From Porphyridium purpureum (taxonomy: Eukaryota > Rhodophyta > Bangiophyceae > Porphyridiales > Porphyridiaceae), in NCBI GenBank assembly GCA_008690995.1, contig VRMN01000004.1:1674001-1738000 (forward strand): a stretch of DNA of 64,000 bases, written 5' to 3'. The position numbers were made by a program, and so were the translations under genes. Under the pieces are notes generated by a model. That model did no database searches. It had not been told where the DNA came from and was given only the letters and a program-made list of their open reading frames with translations. Shown piece by piece: positions 19,916 to 30,400 of the stretch; within the stretch, counting starts at the first letter, position 1, and every line of letters starts with the position of its first letter.

Positions 19916-20389
19916 CGCGAATTACAAACTAAGATACCCACTTGAGACGAAGTTCCTTGACGAAAGATACTTTCATTTCCCAGTAAACACGCCAGCTTTG
20001 AAAAAGAAGACCAGCACCCGTCCACCTACTCAACGCGTCTGGTGACAACGTACTCATCGTTCGTGACGCGCCATTCCGAGTCGAATTGGGCCTCTAAGCA
20101 GCAGCAGCAGCTTCCAGTCCTGTGCGGCAGTTCAACGCGCCTCGGGCCACCTGCTCTTACGCACACAGACGCACTCACCGACTTCGGACGGGATCAGGTC
20201 AATGTACAGCGGTGTTGCTTTTCGGTCGAGCAGGTTGCTCTGGCGCGCCGAGTTTTCAGCGCGGCGCTTCGGGGTGGCGCGACGCGTGCGCTCCGAGGCA
20301 CAACGCAAGTCGCACGCGAAGCGCACCGAGAGCAGGCGCGCAGCGGGAGTGCAGCTTGCGCTCACTCGGAATGACATGGGCGCCGCGCG

Positions 20390-20396
20390 TATATAA
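20390..20396 (+). promoter_or_regulatory. TATA box of the coiled-coil gene
   Basis: TATATAA lies 164 bp before the ATG at 20554, in otherwise GC-rich sequence. The spacing resembles that of the array units. Confidence 0.45.
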
Positions 20397-20553
20397 TTCT
20401 CCATGTGTTCGTGTGAGCGGTGTCTCGTGGCGCGGTAAACTTGGCGTGGTGTTGCGACACTGGTTGGTGTGGTGTGACAGGAAGGACTGCACGCAACGAA
20501 AGAAGGAACCTAGAACGAGATTGGTCATTGTGAGAAGCAGCAACTGTTAAACA

Positions 20554-21411
20554 ATGATTCCTTCTCGCCGCGGAAGGAACGCGGCGCCGGCAAAGTTTAG
20601 GCCAGTGAACGAGGACCTGGAGAAGCTTTTGGCGCACGTGGGCGCCACGCACGCGCAGCTGTACCAGCTCTACTCAGACCTTCGGCAGCTGGGCCGTTTT
20701 GAGCGCAACGGGTCCAAGCCAGTCACGCCGCTCATGCGCCCAGTACATGCGACGCACGTGACCGGTGAGGCGCTGCGCGAGCTGGAAAACTGCGTCAAGG
20801 ATGAGATTGACCGCCGCGAGTTGAGCCTGGTGCGCGGCGCCGAGACCATTGCGCTCAATCGGCCCTTCCACACAGATGTGCTCCGCAGCATGAAACTGCT
20901 GGATGGCATGGAGGAAAAAATTGACGACCTGCTCAACGCGGACGGTGTGCGCGAGTCGGTGCTGCGCGAGCTGCGCGAGGTGCTGGACATGTGCGAACGT
21001 GCTCAGAACAGCTATTCAAAGTGGCAGGACGCCGAGATGCAGGCAAATGGCGCAGCGGTCGAACTGCGCCAGCTCAAACCAATCGAAGGCGAGGAGGAGG
21101 AACGTGTGAGGCTCTCGCAGGAGCAGGCACGCCAGCAGGACCGCGCCGATCGCGAGGAGCGCCGTGTGCGCGAGTATGCCGACAAGGTCACCAGTATGCA
21201 AGGCCCGCTCGCCAAAAGGTGCGCCGTCGAGTACGTGCGCAGCATCTGGATTGTGGTGCACGCCATGGAGCGTGAGATCCGCGAGGCCAAGGTGCCAATC
21301 GACGATTTCTGTCACCTGCTGCTGGAGCGCGAGCACGAGCGCATTTCCAAGTCGTGGCCCGTGCTCGCAGCCGAACCGCAGCGCAGCACGTCTGAGGTCG
21401 AGCGTGTGTGA
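20554..21411 (+). CDS. Unknown 285-residue coiled-coil protein
   Basis: I do not recognise this family. A basic Arg/Pro-rich first 18 residues is followed by helical sequence throughout. Heptad-like stretches occur at about 110-155 and 180-225, the latter very rich in Glu, Arg and Gln (EEEERVRLSQEQARQQDRAD). No signal peptide, membrane span or catalytic motif is visible. A structural or scaffolding role is a guess. The ATG at 20554 is preceded by a TATA box and stops in the leader, so the start is well supported. Confidence 0.75.
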   Translation: MIPSRRGRNAAPAKFRPVNEDLEKLLAHVGATHAQLYQLYSDLRQLGRFERNGSKPVTPLMRPVHATHVTGEALRELENCVKDEIDRRELSLVRGAETIALNRPFHTDVLRSMKLLDGMEEKIDDLLNADGVRESVLRELREVLDMCERAQNSYSKWQDAEMQANGAAVELRQLKPIEGEEEERVRLSQEQARQQDRADREERRVREYADKVTSMQGPLAKRCAVEYVRSIWIVVHAMEREIREAKVPIDDFCHLLLEREHERISKSWPVLAAEPQRSTSEVERV

Positions 21412-22049
21412 TCATCCGCAAGCTGCTTGAATTTTGTCCGCACGATGAGAGGCACGTCGACTCCCGTCACTGACGCCCGAAGTCCTGAAGCTTTCGAATG
21501 CTTGTCGAATGAGGTGGGAGAAGCCCAATGTGTCGTCGGCCTCTTGGAGACTGGCCATGTCGAGCTACAGGCCCGGACACCGCAACGTCGCAGAAAAATC
21601 TCTGTGGAAAAGGAAAATAAATAAGCGCTGTGCTTGCTTTGATAAACCTCTGGATCACATGAATCAAGTCGTGCATCCACAGAGGCCGTTTATGAGTCGC
21701 GTGCATGTTGACCTCCACGGCTGCAAAGAAGATAAGCATTTCAAAAACTTTGCATGTCTCTGCACAATCGATGACGGGACATCGTCAATTTGAATGCCGG
21801 CAGAGCCCTTCTACCCATGGCTGCGTGCGAACGAAATTCAGACCGCGACCTGTGCAAGCAGAACAAAGCGCTTTCTGACATATCTGAACCGCAATATCAC
21901 AGCGCTGATGTGTACGTATTGAACGCTCTCTCGTCTTCCGGCCGTCGCACCCTAGCTTTGTCTTACCTGAATGTCGTGCTTGTCGAGGATACCGGACAGC
22001 TGTCCGAGCTGGACCCCTCACTGTATGTTGTTTTCTCTTTGCTGAGTCG
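21412..22049. other. Intergenic between convergent genes
   Basis: This 640-bp interval lies between the stops of the coiled-coil gene and LTO1. Only short frames occur. No gene, RNA or repeat is supported. Confidence 0.45.
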
Positions 22050-22529
22050 TCACAGGTACGAGTCCGGCGCTGCCGCGACTTTGGTTTCATTGACGCGAAC
22101 GTGGCTGTCCGCAAGCAAGGCGGAAGCGCGTCGGAATTGCGCTCGCAGCTGGATCATTGCACCGTCAACGTCAAATCCTGGCGGGAACACCACATTCGCA
22201 GCAAGCGGCTCGGCCGCATTTCCCTCGCTCGCCGTTTTCAGTACATCAAACTCCGTCAGCACAGTGTCCAGCGCAGCCAGGGCGCGAAAACTGCGCGTCA
22301 TCCACGCGTCCTCAATCCCATGTGTCTGCGCCAAACGTCTCCGCAGCGCGGCCTTCCACGTGCGTGCGCACGCACGACAAAACGCCAGCTCCTGGTTCAA
22401 TGCAGCTCCGCGCTCGTACCCGCTCATGTACCCGGCGCGAAAAGATACCAGCTCCGCTTGCTCCGCGCCGCGCGCAACGCCCAAGGCATAGAACTGCTCC
22501 TCGACACCTACCACGTCGTCTAGACTCAT
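22050..22529 (-). CDS. LTO1: LTO1/ORAOV1-like Fe-S assembly adaptor
   Basis: This 159-residue protein matches Lto1 (human ORAOV1). With Yae1, Lto1 links the cytosolic Fe-S assembly machinery to the ABC protein Rli1/ABCE1, needed for ribosome recycling and biogenesis. The first ~55 residues read LDDVVGVEEQFYALGVARG and then FRAGYMSGYERGAALNQE, which is the deca-GX3 motif of the family. The rest is a helical region with less conservation. The start is the ATG at 22529, immediately before the motif. The ATG lies 80 bp from that of URM1 on the other strand. Confidence 0.8.
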   Translation of the reverse strand: MSLDDVVGVEEQFYALGVARGAEQAELVSFRAGYMSGYERGAALNQELAFCRACARTWKAALRRRLAQTHGIEDAWMTRSFRALAALDTVLTEFDVLKTASEGNAAEPLAANVVFPPGFDVDGAMIQLRAQFRRASALLADSHVRVNETKVAAAPDSYL

Positions 22530-22609
22530 TGTGCAAGCTGAGTGACACGCGCTCGCCTGCTTGTGCGCGTGCACGTGACGCACAGACGCGGCAAGGCAGA
22601 GTCTCGAAC

Positions 22610-23071
22610 ATGGTGCGCGTCGAGCTGTGCTTTGGGGGCGGCCTGGAGGCTTTGCTAGGCGGTCAAAAGAGGACGCCAGTGGATGTGCCCGACGAGTGCC
22701 GCACGATGGGCAAGCTGATTTTGTGGATTCGCGACACGCTGATCTCCGAGCGGCACGACATGTTTATGAAGGACGACTGCGTGTACGTTCATTTCGGGGT
22801 TTTCCAGCATTCGGTAAATCCTGTTCTGCCGGTTGCGTTGTGAGACGGTCTCTGACATTATATGTGGCGCTGTTGCGGTTTTGTGCCTCTTTCCTTTCCA
22901 TTACGGATTGCGTTTCTTCGTCTCCTCTTTGTGTCTGCCTTCCTTACTGTCAGTCGACCGGGCATTCTGGTTCTCATCAACAGCAGTGACTGGGAGCTCG
23001 AAGGCACGACGCAATATGTGCTCGAGCCTGGTGATTCCATCAGCTTTATCTCAACGCTTCATGGTGGTTAA
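22610..23071 (+). CDS. URM1: Ubiquitin-related modifier URM1, with one intron
   Basis: URM1 is the sulfur carrier for thiolation of wobble uridine in tRNA and also a protein modifier. Exon 1 is 22610-22782 and exon 2 is 22954-23071, joined in phase 2, giving 96 residues (typical size about 100). Exon 1 gives [15 protein letters not shown] and [13 protein letters not shown]. Exon 2 gives [17 protein letters not shown] and ends in FISTLHGG, with the C-terminal Gly-Gly that is activated by the E1-like enzyme. The 171-bp intron starts GTACGT and ends TTACTGTCAG. Without splicing the frame ends before the conserved C-terminal half. It is divergent from LTO1 with 80 bp between ATGs. Confidence 0.93.
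22783..22953 (+). other. Spliceosomal intron of URM1
   Basis: This 171-bp intron has donor GTACGT and acceptor CTGTCAG. It is T-rich and interrupts the codon for the Val before RPGILVLIN. It is the only intron I can support in the window. Confidence 0.88.
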
Positions 23072-24249
23072 GCACCACTCGCAAAGGATTGCAAGGGCTA
23101 GTCTAGAGACGACCCGTGGCCGACGTTGTTGTCAATGCGTTTTTTTATTGGTTGCTCGCGGACGTACATTGTGATTTGCAAGAGATGATTGTCTGGCGCG
23201 AGCTGCTTTCACATTTGCCATCTCATGCGTTTGTCGAATCGAATCGATCATCTTTATGAAGGCGTGCCTAGTTGCAGTCATTCCGGGGTTCTTGTCAATA
23301 TGCTCACTGGGGCAGATGGGCTCGCGAGCTACTGAAAGACCCTGGCCGAGCGTTTAGGGATGCTTTGTGGTGATCAAAATGCAGGACAATCTATGCACGA
23401 CTGATGCCAGCTCTTGGATAGCACAGGCACACGGAAGGCTGCCTTGCAGCTGAAAGTCGCGTCACGCGAGATGCCTGGGCAAGAGTTGCGCTCGGCGAAG
23501 GAGGCAACTCTAAGCTTTCGGACTCAGAATGTGATTCGTTCGGACAGGAGGCTATGCATCCTGCGGGAGTTCAAAAGGAGACGATTCTACCCGAGAGCAC
23601 TGAGCACGTCCTCAGCGCGTTCGATCAATAGCTCGTGGAATAGCCGCTGGTGATCTTGCGCTACTGGAGAAGCTGCAGTAAAGAGTATTCAGCAACCTCA
23701 ACGATAGAATGGAACAGCAAAATAGTCCATAATTTCTCGCGGACAGCAGGTGGCAGAAGAAAGAAAGAAAAAAACCCGAATGCGTGGAGCTGCTCTCAAT
23801 CTTCGCCGGCTGTATGCTCCGCAGCCTAGCGGCTCAGGCTCCAGGCAAACGTTTGCTCTCGTCGCCATAGGTCCTTGAAATAACCGTACTGCCTGTAGAA
23901 GCGGCTGGAACTCCTCTCACACTCATGCGCTCTTGTGCATGAAGCCTCATTTGACATCTCATCGTCATGTCGTTCAAGGCAAAGTTCGCGATGCTGTTCC
24001 TTGAGCCCGGACCAGACCTATGACGTGCAGTACAACAGAAGCTCGTGAAACGTAAAAGCTCATATCTGACGCAAGTCACTGCCGTTCTTGCAACGTATCA
24101 TCTTCTGGCGCCAGCGTCTGTCTGTGCATGAGAGCTGACTACTTGACTGGTTGGTGCTTTGTCCACCCAACTCTGCAATCAAAGCGCGATTCAACGAACG
24201 AACCCAGGAGCGAAAGGGCGAGGCGTTCGCTCGTCCGAATCGTGTAAGG
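23072..24249. other. Intergenic, 1.2 kb
   Basis: This stretch holds the 3' end of URM1 and the promoter of the GT92-like gene. Only short chance frames are present (for example 23414-23653). A purine-rich AAAGAAAGAAA run lies near 23755. No gene is supported. Confidence 0.45.
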
Positions 24250-26088
24250 ATGGGATCGCCGGACGCCGACCGGCGGCGCAAGGCATTGTACTATTCGGCG
24301 GTGTTTCTCGTGGGGCTATGTATCGGCGGCATGCTGGCATTACCGGGCGTTTACCGCCGCATGCTCGAGCTGGACCACCAAGAGTCCTTGGCGCTTTCTG
24401 ATGCCATGCAGCGCACAGCAGAAAACGCGTCCGAGTTTGCTGCGGTAGACGAACAACAGGTCACTCGTGATGCGCAGAAGGAGCCCGTGGTTTGCGAGCC
24501 GGTTGAGGAAGAATCGGACATCCAAGCACAAAAAGACAGCACGGAGCAACGCACACCACAGGAACATGCACAGGAGCTAGCTGGTCAGGAACAACTGGAA
24601 GAGGAAGTTGAAGTGGTGACCGAGTACCGGCGATCGGGAGGCACCAAGTGCACCTCGCCTCTGACGTTGGTCTCGCTGGATCCATTCATTTATGTCCCGG
24701 CACAACGATCAAACCTGTTCGTTGTGGACGCGTTTCTGGGGACACCGAACACGGAGCTGAAGACAGCCGACCTGCACATCGAGCTGTGGTACAGCTGGAA
24801 TGCTGTGTTCCAAACGCCGTCGCAAGAATTTGAGATTATCGTCAGAGGCCTTTCGATGGGAATAGTGGAGCTCGAGTTCACACCGACTGCCGAAGGCACA
24901 GAAGACTCATCCGAAAGAAACGAGCAGCAGTCCATTTTATGTCACGTGCAGGCACCCGGCCACATCCATTCATATGTTACTAACTTTGTGTGCAGGGATG
25001 TCCCTGTGCCCAGTACGTCCTTGGCTTCTGGGTCAGACTCTACATCGCCATCGACGCGAGTGTCCGGAAGACTGCGCGTTAAGAACGATGCAAATGAAAA
25101 ACTGGGCAAATTGAAAGTCATCCCGATCCAGGAGCTGGGAGAAATAGCGCTGCATGCTTGCGAGTGGGATCCTGACATTGGCCATACGCCAATTTCTCGG
25201 CAGGGTGGGACTTCTGCCGCGCTGGTCACATTGATCAAGCCGCTGCATGAACCTCACCTCGTTGGCGAAATGCGCAGGTGGGTGCTCTATCATTTGGCGC
25301 TCGGATTCTCGCACATCTTCATCTATGTTGATGGTGACGTTGCACCTATTCGCACGACTTTGGAGCCGTTTTTGAGCAAAGGCCTGCTTTCAGTGATCGC
25401 GACTCGACGGATTGAAATTCCGTGGTTCACGACAATCATGCCAAATGGTCCGATGCGCGCAAATATGAAAGCGGCGCATGCCAGTGTGGTGTTTTCGGCG
25501 CACGTGGACCGGTACAAATCGTATTTTTCGCACATGGCCATTCTTAATATGGACGAATACTTGTACGTGGATGCTCCGGCGGTTGGAGGGAAAGTGCCAG
25601 ATCCGGTCATTAGCAAGTTGATTGACCACATGAAACAGTTGGCCAAGACCGCCTCGAGCAGTGAGAGTGTCGAAGTGTGTCGAGAGACTCGCATTGCTTT
25701 CGGAGGCTCCACAGAAACATATGCAGACGATCTGAAAAACAGGGTACAGATTTTCGAGGGCAACATGCACGAACGGGCAGAGACAAGCAACGGCCAGTCG
25801 CGCGCGCTTTTCGAATCCCGATCCGTGGAGGATCTCGCGTATGCTGACATGCGTGGCCCACAACGCCAGTTCTATGCGCATCCGTGCAGAAATGTTACGT
25901 CGCGCGGCGTCATGCCCGCTGTTGAATACCAGTACGTAGACACTAGCGTCGCACACGTGGTTCTCTCGGATCGTGACGCGACCCCAACAGCCACTGCCTC
26001 CGAAAAGCCCGGCTCATTGCCTGCTCGCTTGGCAGACAGTATATCTCTATATCGCAGACGCTTTACGAAGACGACGGGCATCGAGTAG
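24250..26088 (+). CDS. GT92-like (DUF23) Golgi glycosyltransferase
   Basis: This 612-residue protein is a type II membrane protein. A short basic tail (MGSPDADRRRKA) precedes a membrane span at about residues 13-36. An acidic Glu/Gln-rich stem covers about 45-135. The catalytic part, about 300-550, fits glycosyltransferase family 92: ALVTLIKPLHEPHLVGEMRR-type start, WVLYHLALGFSHIFIYVDGD, and a metal-binding LNMDEYLYVD near residue 433. A late HPCRN motif also fits. Plant and animal GT92 enzymes transfer galactose; the acceptor here is unknown. The start is the ATG at 24250. Confidence 0.85.
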   Translation: MGSPDADRRRKALYYSAVFLVGLCIGGMLALPGVYRRMLELDHQESLALSDAMQRTAENASEFAAVDEQQVTRDAQKEPVVCEPVEEESDIQAQKDSTEQRTPQEHAQELAGQEQLEEEVEVVTEYRRSGGTKCTSPLTLVSLDPFIYVPAQRSNLFVVDAFLGTPNTELKTADLHIELWYSWNAVFQTPSQEFEIIVRGLSMGIVELEFTPTAEGTEDSSERNEQQSILCHVQAPGHIHSYVTNFVCRDVPVPSTSLASGSDSTSPSTRVSGRLRVKNDANEKLGKLKVIPIQELGEIALHACEWDPDIGHTPISRQGGTSAALVTLIKPLHEPHLVGEMRRWVLYHLALGFSHIFIYVDGDVAPIRTTLEPFLSKGLLSVIATRRIEIPWFTTIMPNGPMRANMKAAHASVVFSAHVDRYKSYFSHMAILNMDEYLYVDAPAVGGKVPDPVISKLIDHMKQLAKTASSSESVEVCRETRIAFGGSTETYADDLKNRVQIFEGNMHERAETSNGQSRALFESRSVEDLAYADMRGPQRQFYAHPCRNVTSRGVMPAVEYQYVDTSVAHVVLSDRDATPTATASEKPGSLPARLADSISLYRRRFTKTTGIE

Positions 26089-26619
26089 GGTGCTTTTGGA
26101 GCATCTCACATACACAAAACAAAAAATAAAAAATACATGCGTGGGAGGCAACGTCTGTTCGGCGCCCCCGAAGTCGACTTTTCCACATCCAAAGCGGCGT
26201 CACGTGCAGAACGAGAGATTCACGCCGACAAAGTGACAGCCGCGAAGGCAGGCAGGCGAAAATTAGAGCACGTCCATTACCACAGGCATCTCACACATCC
26301 GCTATCGCATGTCTTGTGCGCACGTCAAGCGGTCGCTATTGCACCCTTGCCAATACACAGCTGCAATGCTCTTTCCTCACACAGCATTCCTTTGCAATGC
26401 TAATAAGAGATCATACTACAATATACCTTTTGTATGATTTGGGGGAATGCGCATTGGCAGGATGGTAATGATATGTACAGTGAAAGTACAGTAATCTCGT
26501 GCGTGGTTTTCGTGTTTTTTTGTTTTTTCTTCGGCGCGCATGGAAGCAGCACGTGCGACGAAGAGCGTGCCGGTTGGAAGAGGCGGCGTGTGGTTTGGCT
26601 GTGGCATTCGATACGGAGC
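26089..26619. other. Promoter region of plastid SecE
   Basis: This 530-bp interval is AT-richer than its surroundings. Two direct GTACAGT copies lie at 26475-26481 and 26486-26492, about 140 bp before the SecE start. The frame upstream of the SecE ATG is open to an ATG at 26434, but that extension is Phe-rich and does not look like a transit peptide. Confidence 0.5.
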
Positions 26620-27300
26620 ATGGCGGCGACCGCTGCGTTTCAGGGCGCCCCGGTATGGAACGTGCGCCCGCGCTCAACGGATGGTGGCGCCGCGCGGTGC
26701 AACGGCGTAACGTGCTCGTTTCGACCCGCGGCAAAGGCGTGTGATGCGGCGTCTGCGCGTGTGAGAGGCGGTGTTGCGCAGCAGAAAGTGTTTGGCTTGA
26801 ACTCAGCGTTGGCGTCCAGATTTGTGAGGGATAAAACGGGAGGGAGGGTGCGGCGCATGGCGGAAAAGCCGAGTAGTAGTTCGAGTCAGGATCAGAAGGC
26901 CGCATCGCGCGACTCGAAAAAGGCGGCTGGCGCAACGGGAACGGACGATGCGGATGACGGCTTTGATGCGCTGCCGTCGCTAGAGCGACTGGACGTTGAT
27001 TTCTCGGTGTTCGACGAGGAGGATGAGGCAGACGAGCGCTCGCGAGGCGGACGCCCGAGCGCGGCGTCGATTCGCGCCGCCGCCGAAGCCGCCACGAGCG
27101 TGTCGGACGAGAGCACAGTAGACTTTATCAAGAACTCGCTGCTCCAGGCTGCGCAGCTCGAGTACCCGCCCCTCAAGCAGGTGGTCAAGACGTGTATTCT
27201 CGTGTTCCTCACCATCATCATGTCGAGTGTGTTTGTCACGGTGCTCGACACCGGGCTTGGCGCAATCACCAGCAAGCTGTTTGGCTACAACTATTCGTAG
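26620..27300 (+). CDS. SECE1: Plastid preprotein translocase subunit SecE
   Basis: This 226-residue protein is the nuclear-encoded SecE of the thylakoid Sec translocon, partner of SecY. The start MAATAAFQGAPVW opens a ~75-residue transit peptide with Phe at position 7. An acidic Ser/Asp-rich linker covers about 85-165. The SecE core is the last 60 residues: DFIKNSLLQAAQLEYPPLKQ, where Tyr replaces the common Trp before Pro, then one membrane span (TCILVFLTIIMSSVFVTVLD) and a GAITSKLFG end. The stroma-facing linker is longer than in bacterial SecE. An ATG at 26434 would add 62 residues and is less likely. Confidence 0.88.
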   Translation: MAATAAFQGAPVWNVRPRSTDGGAARCNGVTCSFRPAAKACDAASARVRGGVAQQKVFGLNSALASRFVRDKTGGRVRRMAEKPSSSSSQDQKAASRDSKKAAGATGTDDADDGFDALPSLERLDVDFSVFDEEDEADERSRGGRPSAASIRAAAEAATSVSDESTVDFIKNSLLQAAQLEYPPLKQVVKTCILVFLTIIMSSVFVTVLDTGLGAITSKLFGYNYS

Positions 27301-27385
27301 TTCCACTTCCGACCTCAAACGCCGGGGTCGCAGTCCAGTAAAACGGCTCGCCGTCATTGCTCGCCTTCCGGCATCGCACACGCAG

Positions 27386-27412
27386 ACAAACGCGCGCGCG
27401 CACACACACACG
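27386..27412. repeat. (CG)n/(CA)n dinucleotide run
   Basis: Alternating CG and then CA dinucleotides lie about 70-95 bp before the AP-3 beta start. Confidence 0.75.
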
Positions 27413-27479
27413 TACAAACGGATCGTCCCGCGCGCCCTTGTGTCCCGAGTCGCTTGAGGACAGAGAAGCGAGGAAGGCC

Positions 27480-30400
27480 ATGCAGCCGTGGGCAGAGGGG
27501 GCCGGAGCAATGATGCAGGAAGCCTCGGACATGGCGAGCGCGGCAGTGGCTCGCCTGGGCGCGGCAATGAGCGACGCGCAGTACTTTGAGTCATCGATGG
27601 TGGCGCCGGACGTCATCCGCGCGCAGCTGGACAGCAAGGCGGTCAAGGATAAGCTCGAGGCCATGAAGCGCCTGATTGCGCTCATTTCGCTGGGCAAGGA
27701 CGCGTCCATGTTCTTCCCAGACGTTGTCAAGAACGTGGTGGCGGCGTCGCTGGATGTGCGCAAGCTCGTGTATTTGTACCTCGTTCACTATGCGGAGCAG
27801 CAGCCAGACGTGGCGCTGCTCGCGATTAATACGTTCCAGAAGGATCTGTCGGACCCGTCGCAGCTGATTCGCGCGCTTGCCCTACGTGTTCTGTCCAGCG
27901 TGCGTGTCGTCACGATCTTGCAAGTCGTCTTGCTGGCCATCACGAGAGCCGCGCGCGATTCGTCACCCTATGTGCGCAAGACCGCCGCCTATGCGATTTC
28001 CAAGGTATTTCAGATCGATCCATCTTGTAAGGATGCCCTGTACGATCCGCTGGCCGTATTGCTCGCCGACAAAAGCACGGTCGTGCTTGGCAGCGCGCTC
28101 GCCGTACATCGTGAAGTGTTCCCTGACGATTATTCGCTGATCCACCCAGTGTTCCGCAAGGTGTGCGCCAGTATGATTGACATGGACGAGTGGAGCCAAG
28201 CAAGCAGCTTGACCACGATGCTCTACTATGCGCGCGCCAACTTTGAGCAGCCGCGCTGGACCGCTGGCCAAGGGGCCGGTAATGTACAGATCACCATGGA
28301 CAGCGATCTGGAGCGATTGCTCAAAGCAGCGACGCCTTTGCTTCGGTGCGAAAACTGCGCAGTTGTGCTAGCGGCGGTGGCACTGTTCTTTTACCTGGCC
28401 CCTCCACCCGTGTTTGAACGTGTTGCCATATCGCCCTTGCTGCGACTTGTCCACTCGCGTGAAATAGGGGTGCGGACGCTGGCTCTGAAATCGTGCGCGG
28501 CTATAGCGCAGAGGCCGCGCCTTGCGGCTGCTATAGGCCCATTCATGAGAGAGTTTTTTGTCTTCGCTGACGATGTTGCCGTCACACGCCGTCTCAAGCT
28601 TGACATTCTGTGCGAACTCGCGCGCAGCGTCAATCGGGTTGGCAATACGGTCTCAGCGGCAGGTGATGGCACCGCGTTGCTTCGCGAGTTCAAGTTCTAC
28701 TTGAGCCAGAGCAACTCTGAATTGCAGGCCGCCAAAGCAGCGCGTGCTATAGGGTCGCTGGCGCTGCGTCACCAACAGACGCAGCGTCCCGGTCGCGCAT
28801 CATCCGCCAACACGGCACTAATTGAGGACTGCGTCAGCACGTTGACACAGGCAGTGGCTCGCAGTGCGAGCGAGTCTACTGTGGCCGAAAGTGTTTTTGT
28901 GCTCAGACAACTACTGCAGCGCGCACCGGAGCAATACCAGTCGGCGTTGCAACGCCTCGCAAAGCTTTTCTGTCTGCGTCGCGTGAGCGCTTCATCCGCC
29001 CGCGCTGCGATCTGTTGGCTTATCGGTGAGTTTCAATCGTTACTTGACCAGTTTGCGCTGGGCGCCGAGTCACTGCGCGTGGCAATCATGTATTTTGCAG
29101 ATGCAAACACGGACAGCGAGTTTAAACTGCAGGCGCTTGGCCTCGCGGTCAAGGTATTCTTGTACCAGGAGAACCTGCAGAACGCCGAAAATTCCATCGA
29201 TTTGCAAGCGATCGCGGTATCGTCGGATACAGCCGCCCGGCCTGCAAGTGCATCGGACGACCAAAAACTTCGCGACAAAGTGCGTCTGATGGTACAACAC
29301 CTATTCAATCTCGCCAAGTACGACGTCGACTTTGATGTGCGTGACCGTGCACGTCTGTTGTCGCGGCTTGTCTTGGATGTTCCGCCCGGTTGCCGCGCTG
29401 CCTCAGGAAAGGCCTGCTTCGCCCTGCTCACTCGAAAGCCGTCACCGCTCGACGCGACTTCCACTGGTGCAAGCCGTCGCGCTGTCATCAATGAAGCAGC
29501 GGAAGAAGCAGAGGACGATGCCACTCTTCGCGCGAAGGACGATAGTATGAAACCCGAACACGAACCCATACTGCTTACGTCGCTTTCGTTTGCCACTGAT
29601 TGCGCCGCGCCGGGATATCGCGCGATTCCTGCGTGGGGCTCGTCCCTGTCGGATCCAGAGCTCCGTCGCAGCGCGTTTGACGACACATCCGCGGTTGCTG
29701 CATCGGCATCGGCGGGTGCTGGCATCTCAAGCGGAATGGATGCTCTCGGGACGATGGGCACGGCAAGCGCGCGCGCCGGATCGCGTTCGTACAGCCAGTC
29801 GAACGGTTCCACAGAAACAGGTTCATCAGACTTATTCGGAATGCATCGGCGCGCGCAGCAGAGTCATATATCAGAAGCTAAGTTTTACGAGGACCAGGGT
29901 GACGAAGACAGCGAGGAAGAGGATGACGAGGAAGAAGAGGAAGATGCCGCGCGCAGCCCGCAAAAAGCCGTCGCTACATCAGCCACAAGCCAGATCACTG
30001 ATTTGATGAGCGATTTATTCGGTGCTCCTGCTGTGGCAACCGGACAATCAACGTCTGCGCGTGCTTCCGGTGGCGGCGGGTCGCTCGATTGGCTGTCTGG
30101 CTTCACCTCTGGGATAACCAAGCAAAACTACGTGACTAGTGACGGGGATGGCGATTTAGATACGAGTGTGTACTGGACACGGGTGCTGGACTCGTGGGCA
30201 AGCGGGAATGATCTGGACATTGATGTCGATACGGCGTTTCCGCGAACGGGCTCCCGGTTCGGACACGCATGGACCGTGCTTCATCTCCGCTTGACCAATC
30301 GCGGCAAGCAAGCGCTCTCGCGTCTTCAAATAACTTGTGAGAACAAGGCGAGTGAATCCGACAACAGCTCGCGACAGCTCGAGCTCCGGCCGGACCCATC

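Noticed and set aside
26434-26619. 62-residue N-terminal extension of plastid SecE
   Set aside because: It has an ATG but is Phe/Cys/Trp-rich and would block transit-peptide recognition; the inner start gives a typical leader.
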